Part shown: piece by piece, positions 11,120 to 21,637 of the stretch
Layout: each line of letters starts with the position of its first letter
How positions within the stretch are numbered: the stretch's first letter is position 1
Assembly (NCBI RefSeq): GCF_963169125.1
Contig: NC_084799.1
Span: forward strand, 66,200,643 to 66,264,642
DNA from: Humulus lupulus
Lineage: Eukaryota; Streptophyta; Magnoliopsida; Rosales; Cannabaceae
Direction of reading: 5' to 3'
DNA length: 64,000 nucleotides
The notes under the pieces: generated by a model
The model's input: only the letters and a program-made list of their open reading frames with translations
The model's database searches: none
Told to the model about the DNA's origin: nothing
Position numbers and translations under genes: made by a program

Positions 11120-11400
11120 AAACTCGGTAAACACAAGGAATATGCAAATCATCCAAAAAGGCTTGACAAACAAGAGGGGGAAGATCCCCATTCCACAAGA
11201 CACTTGTTTTACAATTCAAAGCATGATTGGCTGAAAATGACTGAGCAAATTGGCACTTCAATGCATGTGATTAACCCCCCACAAAAACCAACCAGTTGAA
11301 CCATGAACCAATTAGCATTTAATAGTCCTTCAATTTCACTACAATAGGCCATTTTACTGCTGATTATGTTCATTGAATTAAGGCAATCGAATTCTACCAC
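11120..11400 (-). pseudogene. RNase H-like (RVT_3 type) fragment
   Basis: The minus strand reads VEFDCLNSMNIISSK, then CSEIEGLL, and after a frameshift a SANHALNC-like block and a WNGDLPPL-like end. This pattern resembles the C-terminal RNase H-like domain found at the end of plant L1-type LINE pol proteins. It could be the far end of the LINE whose RT pieces start at 16200, or a separate copy. Broken and short. Confidence 0.4.
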
Positions 11401-11443
11401 AAAATTGTCAACCCGTCCTTGATAACCATAACTGATTTGTATC

Positions 11444-11950
11444 TGTTAGTTGTTTTTATTTGATATATAACTTGTTGTAAAGTTGTTTTGACAATTGTAT
11501 TAGTTCTTGTATTACCTCTGTTTTGTTAGTAATCTTGTATTTTGCACAACTATATAATAAAGGGGTTACCTCACAAGTGTTGTTAACTTTGGCAACCTTC
11601 TGAGAGTTCTTTCTAAAATTCTCTCTAAATAGATCTTGCCTTCTTAGTTCTTTTATGGTATCAAGAGCCTCTGATTAAAGTCATCCATGGCATCTTCAAC
11701 AACCGGTTATGATGTTCCTACTGACGAACTTTGTGCTTCTCTAGTCCTCAATTCTAAGCCTGTCTCTAATGGCACAAAATTTAGCAGTAAATGTGTCATA
11801 AGGTTTCTTCAAAAAAGATCTATTTAACTCTCAATAAACCCAATGTAATCTCATGTTGCAATGGCAAGACCACATCTTCCATTGTCCAACTATTTTATGT
11901 ATACATTGATTTTGGTGATCCCTTAGTTGGAGGTTGCCAAGTTATTAGTA
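11444..11950 (+). mobile_element. Ty1-copia 5' end: LTR, PBS, gag start
   Basis: A short LTR-like stretch (11444-11655) begins TGTTAGTTG and holds a TATATAATAAA-type box near 11550. It is followed by TGGTATCAAGAGCC (11656-11669), a near match to the initiator-Met tRNA primer-binding site. A gag-like start codon lies at 11687 (MASSTTGYD), but the frame meets stops after about 45 codons. The element is then broken by the fold-back DNA at 11954. No second LTR was found. Confidence 0.55.
11656..11669 (+). other. Primer-binding site (tRNA-iMet type)
   Basis: TGGTATCAAGAGCC differs by one inserted base from the usual TGGTATCAGAGC motif in plant copia elements and lies just inside the LTR. Confidence 0.6.
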
Positions 11951-12776
11951 TTTTGCCATCTGGTCTAGACGTGACTTCACTATTTTGCTAAGAGTTGGCC
12001 ATCTTCTCCTATCGAGTTAGTTATACATCTATTATTAAGCTAAAAAATTCCTTTCACACATAGAATATATGTAATGACCAACTAACTTAAAGACCTCGGA
12101 CCATTAAAACTACTAAGCATAACTACTATTTTGGAATACATACGTAAAATAATAGAACTTTATTATAAAAATCCAAAATATGGGATCCCATTGTTATTAC
12201 ATAAAATCATAAGGAAAATAAAACCTTTAATTAATTGTTCAAATACTAAATGTGGAAAAACATAAATACATAATTAAAAAGGCTTGAAACAAAATGTCAT
12301 CCTCAATCTTTCCCATCAGTCCATTCATTCAGTTCTCGCCCAATACAAATGCCAAAGCTGCCACGAATCTGTCCCGCCTTCCAAGCTCATTTTCCTGCAC
12401 CATCTAAAATAAAAAGGAATGAGTCTAATGCCCAGTAAGGAAAAATTACTAAAGCATATCATAAATCATAAGATGTAAAAACATAAATCATAAGACGTAT
12501 GATGTAAAAACGTGAATCATAAAACATATGACTACAAATTACTGGCCATTAACTCATTACCATAGTATGTGATAGAAACCATCTAGGTCCTCTTGCTACT
12601 ATGTAGAGGTAGGTTTAAACACAAATATAGTATATGATAGAAACCATCTAAGTCCTCCTGCTACTATTTAGAGGTAGGTTTAAACATAACTTTAGTCTAC
12701 GTTAATGATAAAAATCTCGGGATTTGCTATCTAAGCAATCATATTTCCCAAGCGACTACAAACATAAAACATATAT

Positions 12777-12802
12777 ATACATACATACATACATACATAC
12801 AT
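12777..12802. repeat. (ATAC)n microsatellite
   Basis: About six perfect ATAC units following an ATATAT run, inside the solo LTR. Confidence 0.9.
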
Positions 12803-13039
12803 AGCATATAAACATAATCATAACACATAAAGTCTAACTTATTTTCCTTACCTTGAGTGTGGAGAGAAAAAGAAAGAGAAGAGATTGCTTGCTATAGAAA
12901 ATGTTCAATCAACCTTAAATACAACATAAGATATTTATAATAGAGCCTTATAATAAAACTATACTTTCAAGAATTTTCTAAACCTCATAATGTCATACCT
13001 TCAACCTAGAACCAAAATGATGAAAAAAAAATTCATTTT

Positions 13040-13355
13040 TTGATTTAGTTCATCTATTCCATGATTGGAACAGGGGGGGATACACGTTACACCACGATTT
13101 TGAATCAGAAGAGAGATTTCAAGAAATGACAGATCTATTCACTCTATCAATAACCGAGCCGAATCTGGTGTATCATAAGGGATTTGCCCTTTCTATTGAT
13201 TCCTACAGATTAGATCAAAAACAATTTTTGAATGAGGTATTCAACTCGAGGGATGAATCGAAAAAGAAATATTTATTGGTTCTACCTCCTATTTTTTATG
13301 AAGAAAATGAATCTTTTTATCGAAGGATCAGAAAAAAAATGGGTCCGGACCTCCT
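13040..13355 (+). pseudogene. ycf2: Plastid ycf2 fragment in the nucleus (NUPT)
   Basis: The frame reads [24 protein letters not shown] and then [18 protein letters not shown], which I recognise as an internal part of chloroplast Ycf2, a very large plastid protein essential for chloroplast protein import. About 100 codons are preserved. Near 13331 the A-run is one base longer than the reading frame needs, so the frame shifts after RRIRKK and ends in a stop. The fragment is embedded in a solo LTR with no other plastid sequence visible, so it is a short nuclear transfer and non-functional. Confidence 0.85.
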
Positions 13356-15831
13356 GCCCGAGCCTTCTCTCTAATGTCTATCTCCAACAAAAACACTGAG
13401 AGTTTGGATACTTGGGTAAATTTTGACTATATATTGGCTTGATGGGGTTCAATATTTCAACTATAATAGGGTTTAGAAAGGCAATAGTGTTTAAGGCAAA
13501 ATAAAGAAAATAGAAGAAAAAGATCCCGAGCACTATAAGGACTAGTGTTTCGGCTATGGCTATGTAGAGTGTTTATGGAAAAATGGAGAGAGCTTTTGGG
13601 ACTATGGATTTTGATATGAGAGTTTTTTGAGAGCTTTTGAGTGTGAGAAAAATGGAGAAGTGTAAGTATCTATTTATAGGCTTCAAACCCCAACTCCCTT
13701 CCTTGATTTTCTCCACACTATTCAACTTAAATTTTAAAAATCAAACCTTCCCTCCACTATATGGTTTTTGCCAGCCTAGTCTTACTCCCTTCTTGTTGCT
13801 ACATCATCTCCAAGTATGCCACATAGCCTCCATTTGGTTCAAACTTTAGTCAAAGTTCAAACTACTATCCTATATCTCGTAACTTTGGACCCTTCTATAG
13901 TAAAATTAACGTAACTAGAGCTGTAAAAGTCTGATTTAGGCCATTTTTATACCGTTGAATAGCTAATTAAATTATCTGCAACTTTATAAGAATAATATTT
14001 TTCTAGAATCATGATATAAATAGGTCAAAACTAGGTCCGAAGTTACAGCACCCTAAAGTTACAAAAACTGCATTTACTTATCTAACTCTTCTTGACACAT
14101 AGCCACTTAATTCAAATAGATCTAATCTTACCTATCTTTAAAATTTAAACAGAGTCAGATCCTTCCTATTTTTGAGCCAAACCTAAGACTAAGCTATTTT
14201 GGTTTTCATTTTAATTCTAATACTTGGACTTAGTTTAATGCCACATGTTCACTTCCTAATACATCAAATAACATGTGCATTTAATATTTAATAAAACTAT
14301 ACACTAATTTAATCATATGCTAAAATAATTATAATTACCCAAACTATTTATTTCTAAGTCATAAAATCATAACTTAAATAATTAAGCTTAAAGTGAACTT
14401 TATTCCACAACTCAAGTCATAACTAAATCTAATCTAAGATCATATTTAAGGAGTTTATAAGAAATTAATAACTTGGTTATTACAATTTAGGTATAACAAG
14501 CATATGTTAGGTGTTTTAATTGTTTAAAATTTATAAATGTGTTGTTATAATTTTTAAAGTCATGATAGTGTGGCTTGATCACCTAGGTTAGAACTTTGTT
14601 AGTATTTTTGGAAGTCATGAAAATAAATTATTTTAAAGGATAATTTTAATAGTTTATTTTTATTTAGAGAAATTTGTGGCATACTTATGCAGTTCGTTTT
14701 GTTATAGTTGAATGCTTAAGTACAATTTTTGGCAACAAAATTACATATTGTTACTCTTTATGGTTCAGATGTTGGTCCCTTAGTGTTAAGTGTGTCAAAG
14801 GATACACGTGACAGCACCTGATTGGCAACAAATATCTCTTGTGGGAAATTTGCGACATAAATACTCATGTAGTTCGTTTTGTTACACTTTAATGCCTAAG
14901 TAAAAAACATTGCGGCAAAAGTACCTACCGTTACTCTTTTAGTGCAGACATTAGACCCCTGGGCTGTTAAGCATGGTAAGAGGTACATGTGGTGGCACGT
15001 GATTTGGTTAAATCTTAATAAATGATAAATAAATTAAATAAAATTATTTTGTTTACATCAAAAAAATTACTAAAATCAAGTTTACTTCATTCTCTGATAT
15101 TTTTTTATATAATGTTTAGTTTTTTATTTTATTTATCTTAAACTCTTAGTTTTTTTTAAATGAATTTTTAATTGTTTTTGTTTTAATTAACATCTCGATA
15201 ATTTGTTAATTAGATTTTAGTAATTTATGAGGTAAAAAAATAATTACATTTATTTTATTTAACATTGATTAATATTTAATATGACAGGTGCTCCCACATG
15301 TACCCCTTGACACACTTAACGTCCCAGGTACTAATGTTCGCACCAAAAGAGTAATGGTAGGTATTTTTGTTGCCAAAAATTTTACCCAGACATTAAAGTG
15401 TAATAAAACAAACTACATAGGTATCTATGCTGTTGGGACCAACGTTTGCACTAAAGAGTAATAGTTTCCATATTTACTGCCAAATTTTTTACTTAGGTAT
15501 TTAAGTATAACACAACGATAGCTATTTATGCCACAAATTTCCCTAAATAAAAATAAATTTTTAAAATTGTCCTTTAAAATAATTTATTTCCATGGCTTCC
15601 AAAAATAGTAACAAAGTTCTAACTTAGGTGATCAAGCCACACTATCATGACTTAAGAATTTATAACAACACACTTATAAATTTCAGACCATTAAAACACC
15701 TAACAACACACTTATACCTAAATTCTATGTGTGAAAGGAATTTTTTGCTTAATAATAAGAGTATAACCAACTCGATAGGAGGAGATGCCCAACCCTGAGC
15801 AAAATAGTCAAGCCACGTCTAGACCAAATGG

Positions 15832-16199
15832 CACCCACACGAGCAGATGTAGCTCGACAGTGAAATGTAGTAAAGGCGGCAAATCGAATCAATTAAGTTT
15901 AAGTTATCATGAGTGGTTAGTCAAATCATTTAAAAAAGAAAAATATTTATTAGCATTTTATAACTTATGATTTAGTTACTTTATTTTGAATATTTGTTAG
16001 ATAAATCAAGTAACTATATCCCTGATTAGAAGGGGCGTGTACAACTACAGTTATTCTATAAATAGGGGAGCTTGTGGTGGTTAAAGGGGCTTGGAAAAAC
16101 TGTATAAAAGAAAAGAATACTAATAAAATTCTCCAGCAAACATAAGCTATCATTTTAAGGCTGAACTACTACAAATTAAGACTTTTTCATGTATTTTAA
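15832..16199 (+). other. LTR- or promoter-like spacer
   Basis: Unassigned DNA with a TATAAATA box (16057-16064) and AATAAA-like signals 60-90 bases later. It may be an LTR fragment. No coding frame is convincing; the 61- and 62-residue frames here are low complexity. Confidence 0.35.
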
Positions 16200-16331
16200 C
16201 TAGATTACATGCACAATGAACACATTTTCGTTCAATTTATCATTGACGAACATCGCTATCATCATAAACATTTTTTAATCAATTCTTCTTCATACAATAA
16301 ATGCCTTCAAACCCAATAATGACATGTATGT
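16200..16331 (-). pseudogene. LINE reverse transcriptase, piece 4
   Basis: Most C-terminal piece of the LINE that runs through 41112-16200 on the minus strand. It reads VIIGFEG-like sequence immediately after the ERHI end of the piece beyond the solo LTR, matching the region after the conserved SAFVKGRHI-type block of L1 RTs. Truncated at about 16200. Confidence 0.6.
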
Positions 16332-18692
16332 TGTAACGTCCTACTTCCTTAGAGTCGTTACTAAGTGAGTTTGAAATGTGCAATTAACTCACTAATCGAT
16401 GTTTTAGGTTAAAGTGTAGCTAAACTGTAACAAAAAGAGTCATCTAAAAACATTTGACATGAAAATGTGGTCATTTATTGAAAACATAAAGCGTTATACA
16501 TTTGGGATCCCAAAATATGGTTTAGATAATACTTTACATCTCAAAATACATTTAAGGTCGACCTAAGCGACAAATCAACCAAATACATTATATTTTCCCA
16601 AAATAACCCTGGCCATGGCAGCTAGGTAGGCCGAACATGTACCCATCGCTTCACGCTCTCCGTACTCATGGTTGGTCAACCTTTCCTTTGCCCTTACCTG
16701 CACCACAGAGCACCCGTGAGCTGAAGCCCAGGAAGAAAACTCAACATAAAACAGATAACATATGCATATATATTAACAGCATATAACAAAGCAGCCAACA
16801 GGCTAAACACATAGTGGCCATGCCATCCTAGGCGCTTTACCAGGCCCTAGGTTCGCGGTCTTCACCAAGAGGATGACTCTAGCATCCTAGGAGGGTCTCG
16901 CCCTAACGGCTTGCACTCTGCGTGCTAACTGCCGTTCCCGGCCCCTTGCCATACTCGGCTTCCTGCCGTTCTCGACCTTCGCCATTTCCAGCCTTCGTCG
17001 TTCATTCACAAATATCCATTACATAGCATAAAATCAACATATATTAAACATAAACAATAGGGCTACGCCCTACAATTCAATCAATAGGGTTATACCTTGC
17101 AATACAAGCAATAGGGCCACACTCTACTCTATGGGTACAACAGTTTTCTTACATGTGTCCTGAGCTTCTTGAGCACCGCAATCCTCTAACCTAAGCCTCG
17201 CTAAAAACCTAATCACAACACACAGGTAACGTTCTCGTTACTAACCGACTCAGAATCATACCCCGGAACCAATCCTGTGCTCTCGGGACCTCTCGTTTCC
17301 CCACATGAGGTGGCGAAAGCGTCCTCCGAGCCCCCTGGGCCAAAGCCCTAAAAACAAAAAATTCATGGCCCTGAAAAATGGCCTAGCACCGTGGCACAGC
17401 CGCTATAGGTGCTGCGGCGCCCAGCAGGAGCTCCCTGTCCTGAATCATCCCAGCGCCGCAGCTTAGAAGAATAGGGTCACAACACTCATACGCAAACCCA
17501 GAAAATTAGGTTTTTCCCACCATTTTCCCGGAGCCAAAACTTACCCAAATCATTCCTCAACTATACCCAAGTTCCAATTCGACCCAAAACTCCATATAAA
17601 GAACATAAGAACACATAAACACTAGAATCAAACTCAAACACACATCCTAGCTCCAAATCACCTAGTGGTTTAAAATTTCACAAAAACTTAAACCACACCA
17701 GAAACTCATTTCAGAATTCAAAGGAATCCTTACCTTAAGTAGGAATTCGACCCTGAGCTGCTTCCAATCCCACTCCAAGCTTAAATTCTCAGATTCCTAA
17801 GCTTAAGCTTCACAAAACTTCATCTCAAAACCAACAAAGTAGAACCCAAATTTAGCTCACTACCACATCACTTCCCAACAAAATTCAACAGAGAAATTGA
17901 GTTAAAAGCTTACCCTCGAACTTAAATAAGCCTCTTAACTAATTCCCAGAATTCCAAGCTGCTAGCCTCCCAAATTCCAACCTTGAACCCTTGAATTTCT
18001 GGCCTAAAGTCCTTCAACACCAAGCACCATGGAAAGAGAGAGAGTGGGCCGAATGAGAGAGAGAGAGCTGAGAGTTCTTTTGATTCTTTTCCTTCCTTTC
18101 CTTCTGTTTCATCTAAGTCTTTCTAGAGTTCCAGCTCCCAAACTGTGTATATCCACTTGCCAAAAGGTCTAGATTGCCCCTTAAGTATATCTAATCCTCA
18201 AGTGCCACAAAGGGCTATTTCATCATAAGCCATATCCCGCTAAGTCCTCGAGTATTCCTACAAATCTCTGTTAATCCCGACATATCCAAATTATTACTAA
18301 ATTACTACCTGTTACTCAATAAATCCCAAACTCATATTATATACCCAAAATACCCCTAGGCTCCTCCCGAGACGGGTATTCGACCCCATTGTGACTTTCT
18401 AGCTAAACTGCTCCCTAGGACTGTCTTGGATCGTGCATCATAGATATATCACCACTCACTCATGGTGTCAATCACAATATTCACAAATATAGCATTTATT
18501 CCCTCAACAGGCTGAAATTACAAACATGCCCCTAATAGCCAAATGGGGCTCACATGCATATTTAATCCACCTAAACATGCACTTCTAATCACATACTTAT
18601 CAAATTCACATATTAACATAATAAATCAATTATTGCCCTCCAGGCGCGCTAATCAAGGCCCTAAGCCTTATTAGCAAATTTAGGACGCAACA
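16332..18692 (-). mobile_element. Solo LTR, Tekay-type, in the LINE
   Basis: 2361 bp starting TGTAACGTCC and ending AGGACGCAACA, with a perfect 5-bp duplication TATGT (16327-16331 and 18693-18697). The ends and the inner CCTGCACCAC...GTGAGC block match the Tekay LTRs at 39013 and 25831. It carries the GC-rich cluster typical of this family at about 17380-17460. It splits the LINE RT. Confidence 0.85.
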
Positions 18693-18697
18693 TATGT

Positions 18698-19102
18698 GTC
18701 TCTCCTTCATTAAAGCACTATGCGACTCTCAAAAAGTTTGATAGGAGGACAATCTGAGTTTATTAGCAACACATTTAAAGACAATTTTGTATATAACATT
18801 GCCAAGATTGATCGAAAGAAACTCTTCAATTTTGGCAGGTTTCTCCACTTTGAGGATAAGAGTAATCAAAATCTCAATCAAATAATTGATATCAACATTC
18901 TCATTAGGGACCCTTAAATTAACCTCCCACCACCTCCTCTCTTAAAGTAGACAAATATATCTTAAACAAAAGAGCAAGAAGACCATCTAGTTTTGGAGCC
19001 TTAGTAGGATTCATTTCTTTAACAACATCAACGGTAAAATCAACAAGAAGAAAATCATTCATATTGTCATTGATTTTCAGTTGAATAGCATTAATAACTT
19101 TA
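18698..19102 (-). pseudogene. LINE reverse transcriptase, piece 3
   Basis: Minus-strand RT of an L1-type non-LTR retrotransposon, which would copy RNA at a nicked chromosomal site. It shows MNPTKAPKLDG (the KAPGPDG block), then after a frame change ITLILKVEKPAKIEEF and INLGNVIYKIVFKCVANKL, the conserved blocks that follow it in plant LINEs, ending at ALMKERHI next to the solo LTR. Several frame changes are needed, so it is dead. It is interrupted on the right by the copia solo LTR at 19103. Confidence 0.8.
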
Positions 19103-20833
19103 TGTTGGTTTTTTATCATGTGATTGATAGTACAACAGAAGCATGAGAAAATATTTTAATGTGATAATAACAATTATTAAAGCATGAGATCGAATCACTC
19201 TAGGAACCACAACTAGAATGAGAACTTTCTCATGCGACATGAATCTAAATAAAATGAAAACTACAAATACATTTTTTATATGTAGAACACGTGTAGATCA
19301 AATAGCGTCTTAGCCTCCCAACCCACCATCTTCCATACTATGGCTCGCACAAAGAGAAGGATACAGGTGGATGTATATGCTATTTGGTAGGATACACAAG
19401 AACACACTCTTGAATCTCAACACGTGAGAGAGTGTTATTCTCACAATACAAAGAGAACAAAGTTCTCTATTTTTCTCTCTTTGCAAAATAACGTTAAATG
19501 CATCTGTTATTTCTTCTTTTTTCATCATGTGATATTTTATCTCTATAAAATGTTATTTTTTGGGCATTTATCATATTATTTTATGCAGCATATAATTATA
19601 CCACAAAATTAAATATGAATAAATTAATTTTCAATAAAAAATTAATTTCACAAAATTATTAATATAATTTTATTTACCATTAAATATTATATCATAAATA
19701 ATATTATAAATATTATTTCACAAATAATATTAATTCGTGGGATTAAAAATAATACTTTATTATTTTTAAGTATTTCCATTTAATACCAAAATCATACATT
19801 TGTGTTATCGAGCTAGTACGGGGACAGTATGGACCCGTAGTTCTAAGCTCTAATAATTTAGTTAATATCACTAACTCTTAGTTCCATTAATTAATTTATT
19901 AACTATGAATTATTTCACTAGAAATTCATAGTTGAACTCTCAAAACTACATTCTTATATTATTAGAAACTCTAACTATAAAGTCTTCCATTGATTTAGTC
20001 ATTGCATGAGTTATGACTCTCTGCTAGTTGTTCATAATTAAAGCTAGGTCTTAATGTCCATTAACCTCTCTAATCATGTCTTTATCAATTAGTTCCATTG
20101 ATCATCTAATGAACATTATTCTATAAATTTAATTATAGAATGAAATTTCTATTCTCTAACAGAAATTTAGCGTTCTATGTTCAAGCCCCGAATCAACACT
20201 AAAAGGAACAACTAATCTGCTTTCATTTAAGTAAGGAGCAGATTCTATATATGTGTAATATGTTCCTAACCACTTGTAGTTTATAACTCCAAGATATCAG
20301 GAATTCGGTCGTAGGAATATTGAACCTTACCCAATAAGTCAAAAGTCATAAAAGCACAAATAGTCGTACATTACTCACTTCATGATTGAGGTCAAGTCTC
20401 AAACGACCATCGACTGATGAATGTTGAACTTCTATAGTTTAACGGAATCAGAAGTTCTTTCTTTCATTGTGTCCCAGTCCAATACAATCTATATTGTATA
20501 TGGTACCTCTATCTTTTTGTGTTGCTACACTTAACAGTCCGGATAAACTGCTCTATCTTAAACAGAAGATAGACCGTACTCATAATCTTTATTACATAAA
20601 ATTCCCACTTTATTTAGCGATTACAGAATTTTTTTATATTATTGTCTAAATTAAATCCTCTTGTATATATATTATTATACATATACTTAATTCGATACCA
20701 CATCAATAATATTGGATCTTCGTGATAAATGGCATGTATAACTAAATACAAATATGAGTGCAAAATATTAACTTTATTTAATTAATAATAATCATTCATA
20801 CAGAAATACGCTTTAAAGGCACAAATCCCAACA
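19103..20833 (-). mobile_element. Solo LTR, Ty1-copia, in the LINE
   Basis: 1731 bp with TGTTGG at the left and CCCAACA at the right; on the minus strand it begins TGTTGGGATTTGTGCC. The flanks are CTTTA (19098-19102) and CTTCA (20834-20838), one mismatch. The LINE frame stops at the left flank and resumes at the right, which independently supports the boundaries. Confidence 0.75.
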
Positions 20834-21012
20834 CTTCAATTATAGCATCATTGTTGGATTAGAAGTCTTGAATAAATTGGTGCAATACCTGCTTATAATA
20901 TTCTAAACAATATTGTTTTCATCTAACTAATAGCTATATTCATCATTGATGCCAATAATAAAAATTTTCTTTCTTCACAAATATTTTGTGTTTTTCTCTC
21001 CCTAAATGAGTC
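20834..21012 (-). pseudogene. LINE pol, piece 2
   Basis: Region just upstream of the RT core. The minus strand gives IFIIGINDE-like and TNLFKTSNPT-like stretches, the area between endonuclease and RT of plant L1 elements, with frame breaks. The hAT-like element at 21013 cuts it from the N-terminal piece beyond 41014. Confidence 0.6.
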
Positions 21013-21637
21013 TAGAGGTGCACATATGGACCCAAAAACCCGAAGGACCCACTCGACCCGCACTCTAAAAACCTAGAAAAATGACGGAACCCAAATGGTC
21101 GGGTCGGGTTGGGCTCAACCTGAGTGACGTGTCAGATCGGGTTCAAGTATAATAATTTACAAACATCAGGTTCGGGAGTAGACCAAGTTTTTTTTTTAAT
21201 TTTTTAGTTTTAAAAATAAAAAAATAATAATAACAAATAAATAAACCCTAAAACTAAAAGACGTTCCCTCGACCCCCACCCTCTTCCTTCTTCTACTCCC
21301 TCTCTCCCACATGGTGTCACCAACCACCCACTCAGCCATACCACCACCCTACCCACGCCCACGGTCCCAAATCCCCACCACCACCACCACCTCTTCTCTT
21401 CTTCTTCTTGCTCTCTCTGTCTCTCGGCTTTCCTAGGTTCGTCTTAGACGGTGGCTCCTTCTGGTTCTACAGCGGCTCGGCGTCATCGCCGCCAAGGCAA
21501 ATGGAAGAGGGGCATAGGCATTAGGCAGTCGGCTCGCCCGAACTTGAGCCCACTCGAGCCTATTTTAGTCAGATTCGGTTCAATTTCTCCCCCAACCGAA
21601 CCCGACATTCCCCCACCCGACCAAGCCTGAACCCGAC

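Larger units (their letters stand above)
12070..14484 (-). mobile_element. Solo LTR (gypsy-like) inside the fold-back arm
   Basis: It starts TGTAATGACC and ends GGTTATTACA. The flanks are ATATA (12065-12069) and ATTTA (14485-14489), one mismatch apart; the intact opposite arm of the host element reads GAATTTAGG at this point, which supports a single insertion. The orientation is assigned by resemblance to the Tekay-type LTRs of this window. It carries the plastid insertion at about 13040-13355. Confidence 0.65.
11954..15831. mobile_element. Long fold-back (MULE-like) element
   Basis: The two ends are inverted copies of each other. The left arm is 11954-12069 plus 14485-about 15020, and the right arm is about 15280-15831. 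The outermost shared stretch is GCCATYTGGTCTAGACGTG. Inside each arm is a roughly 170-180 bp unit (AAATTTGTGGCATA... to ...GGTACATGTG) present twice. Arms of about 600 bp with a short loop and no transposase suggest a Mutator-like or fold-back element. No 9-bp duplication could be confirmed. The left arm is split by the LTR at 12070-14484. Confidence 0.6.
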
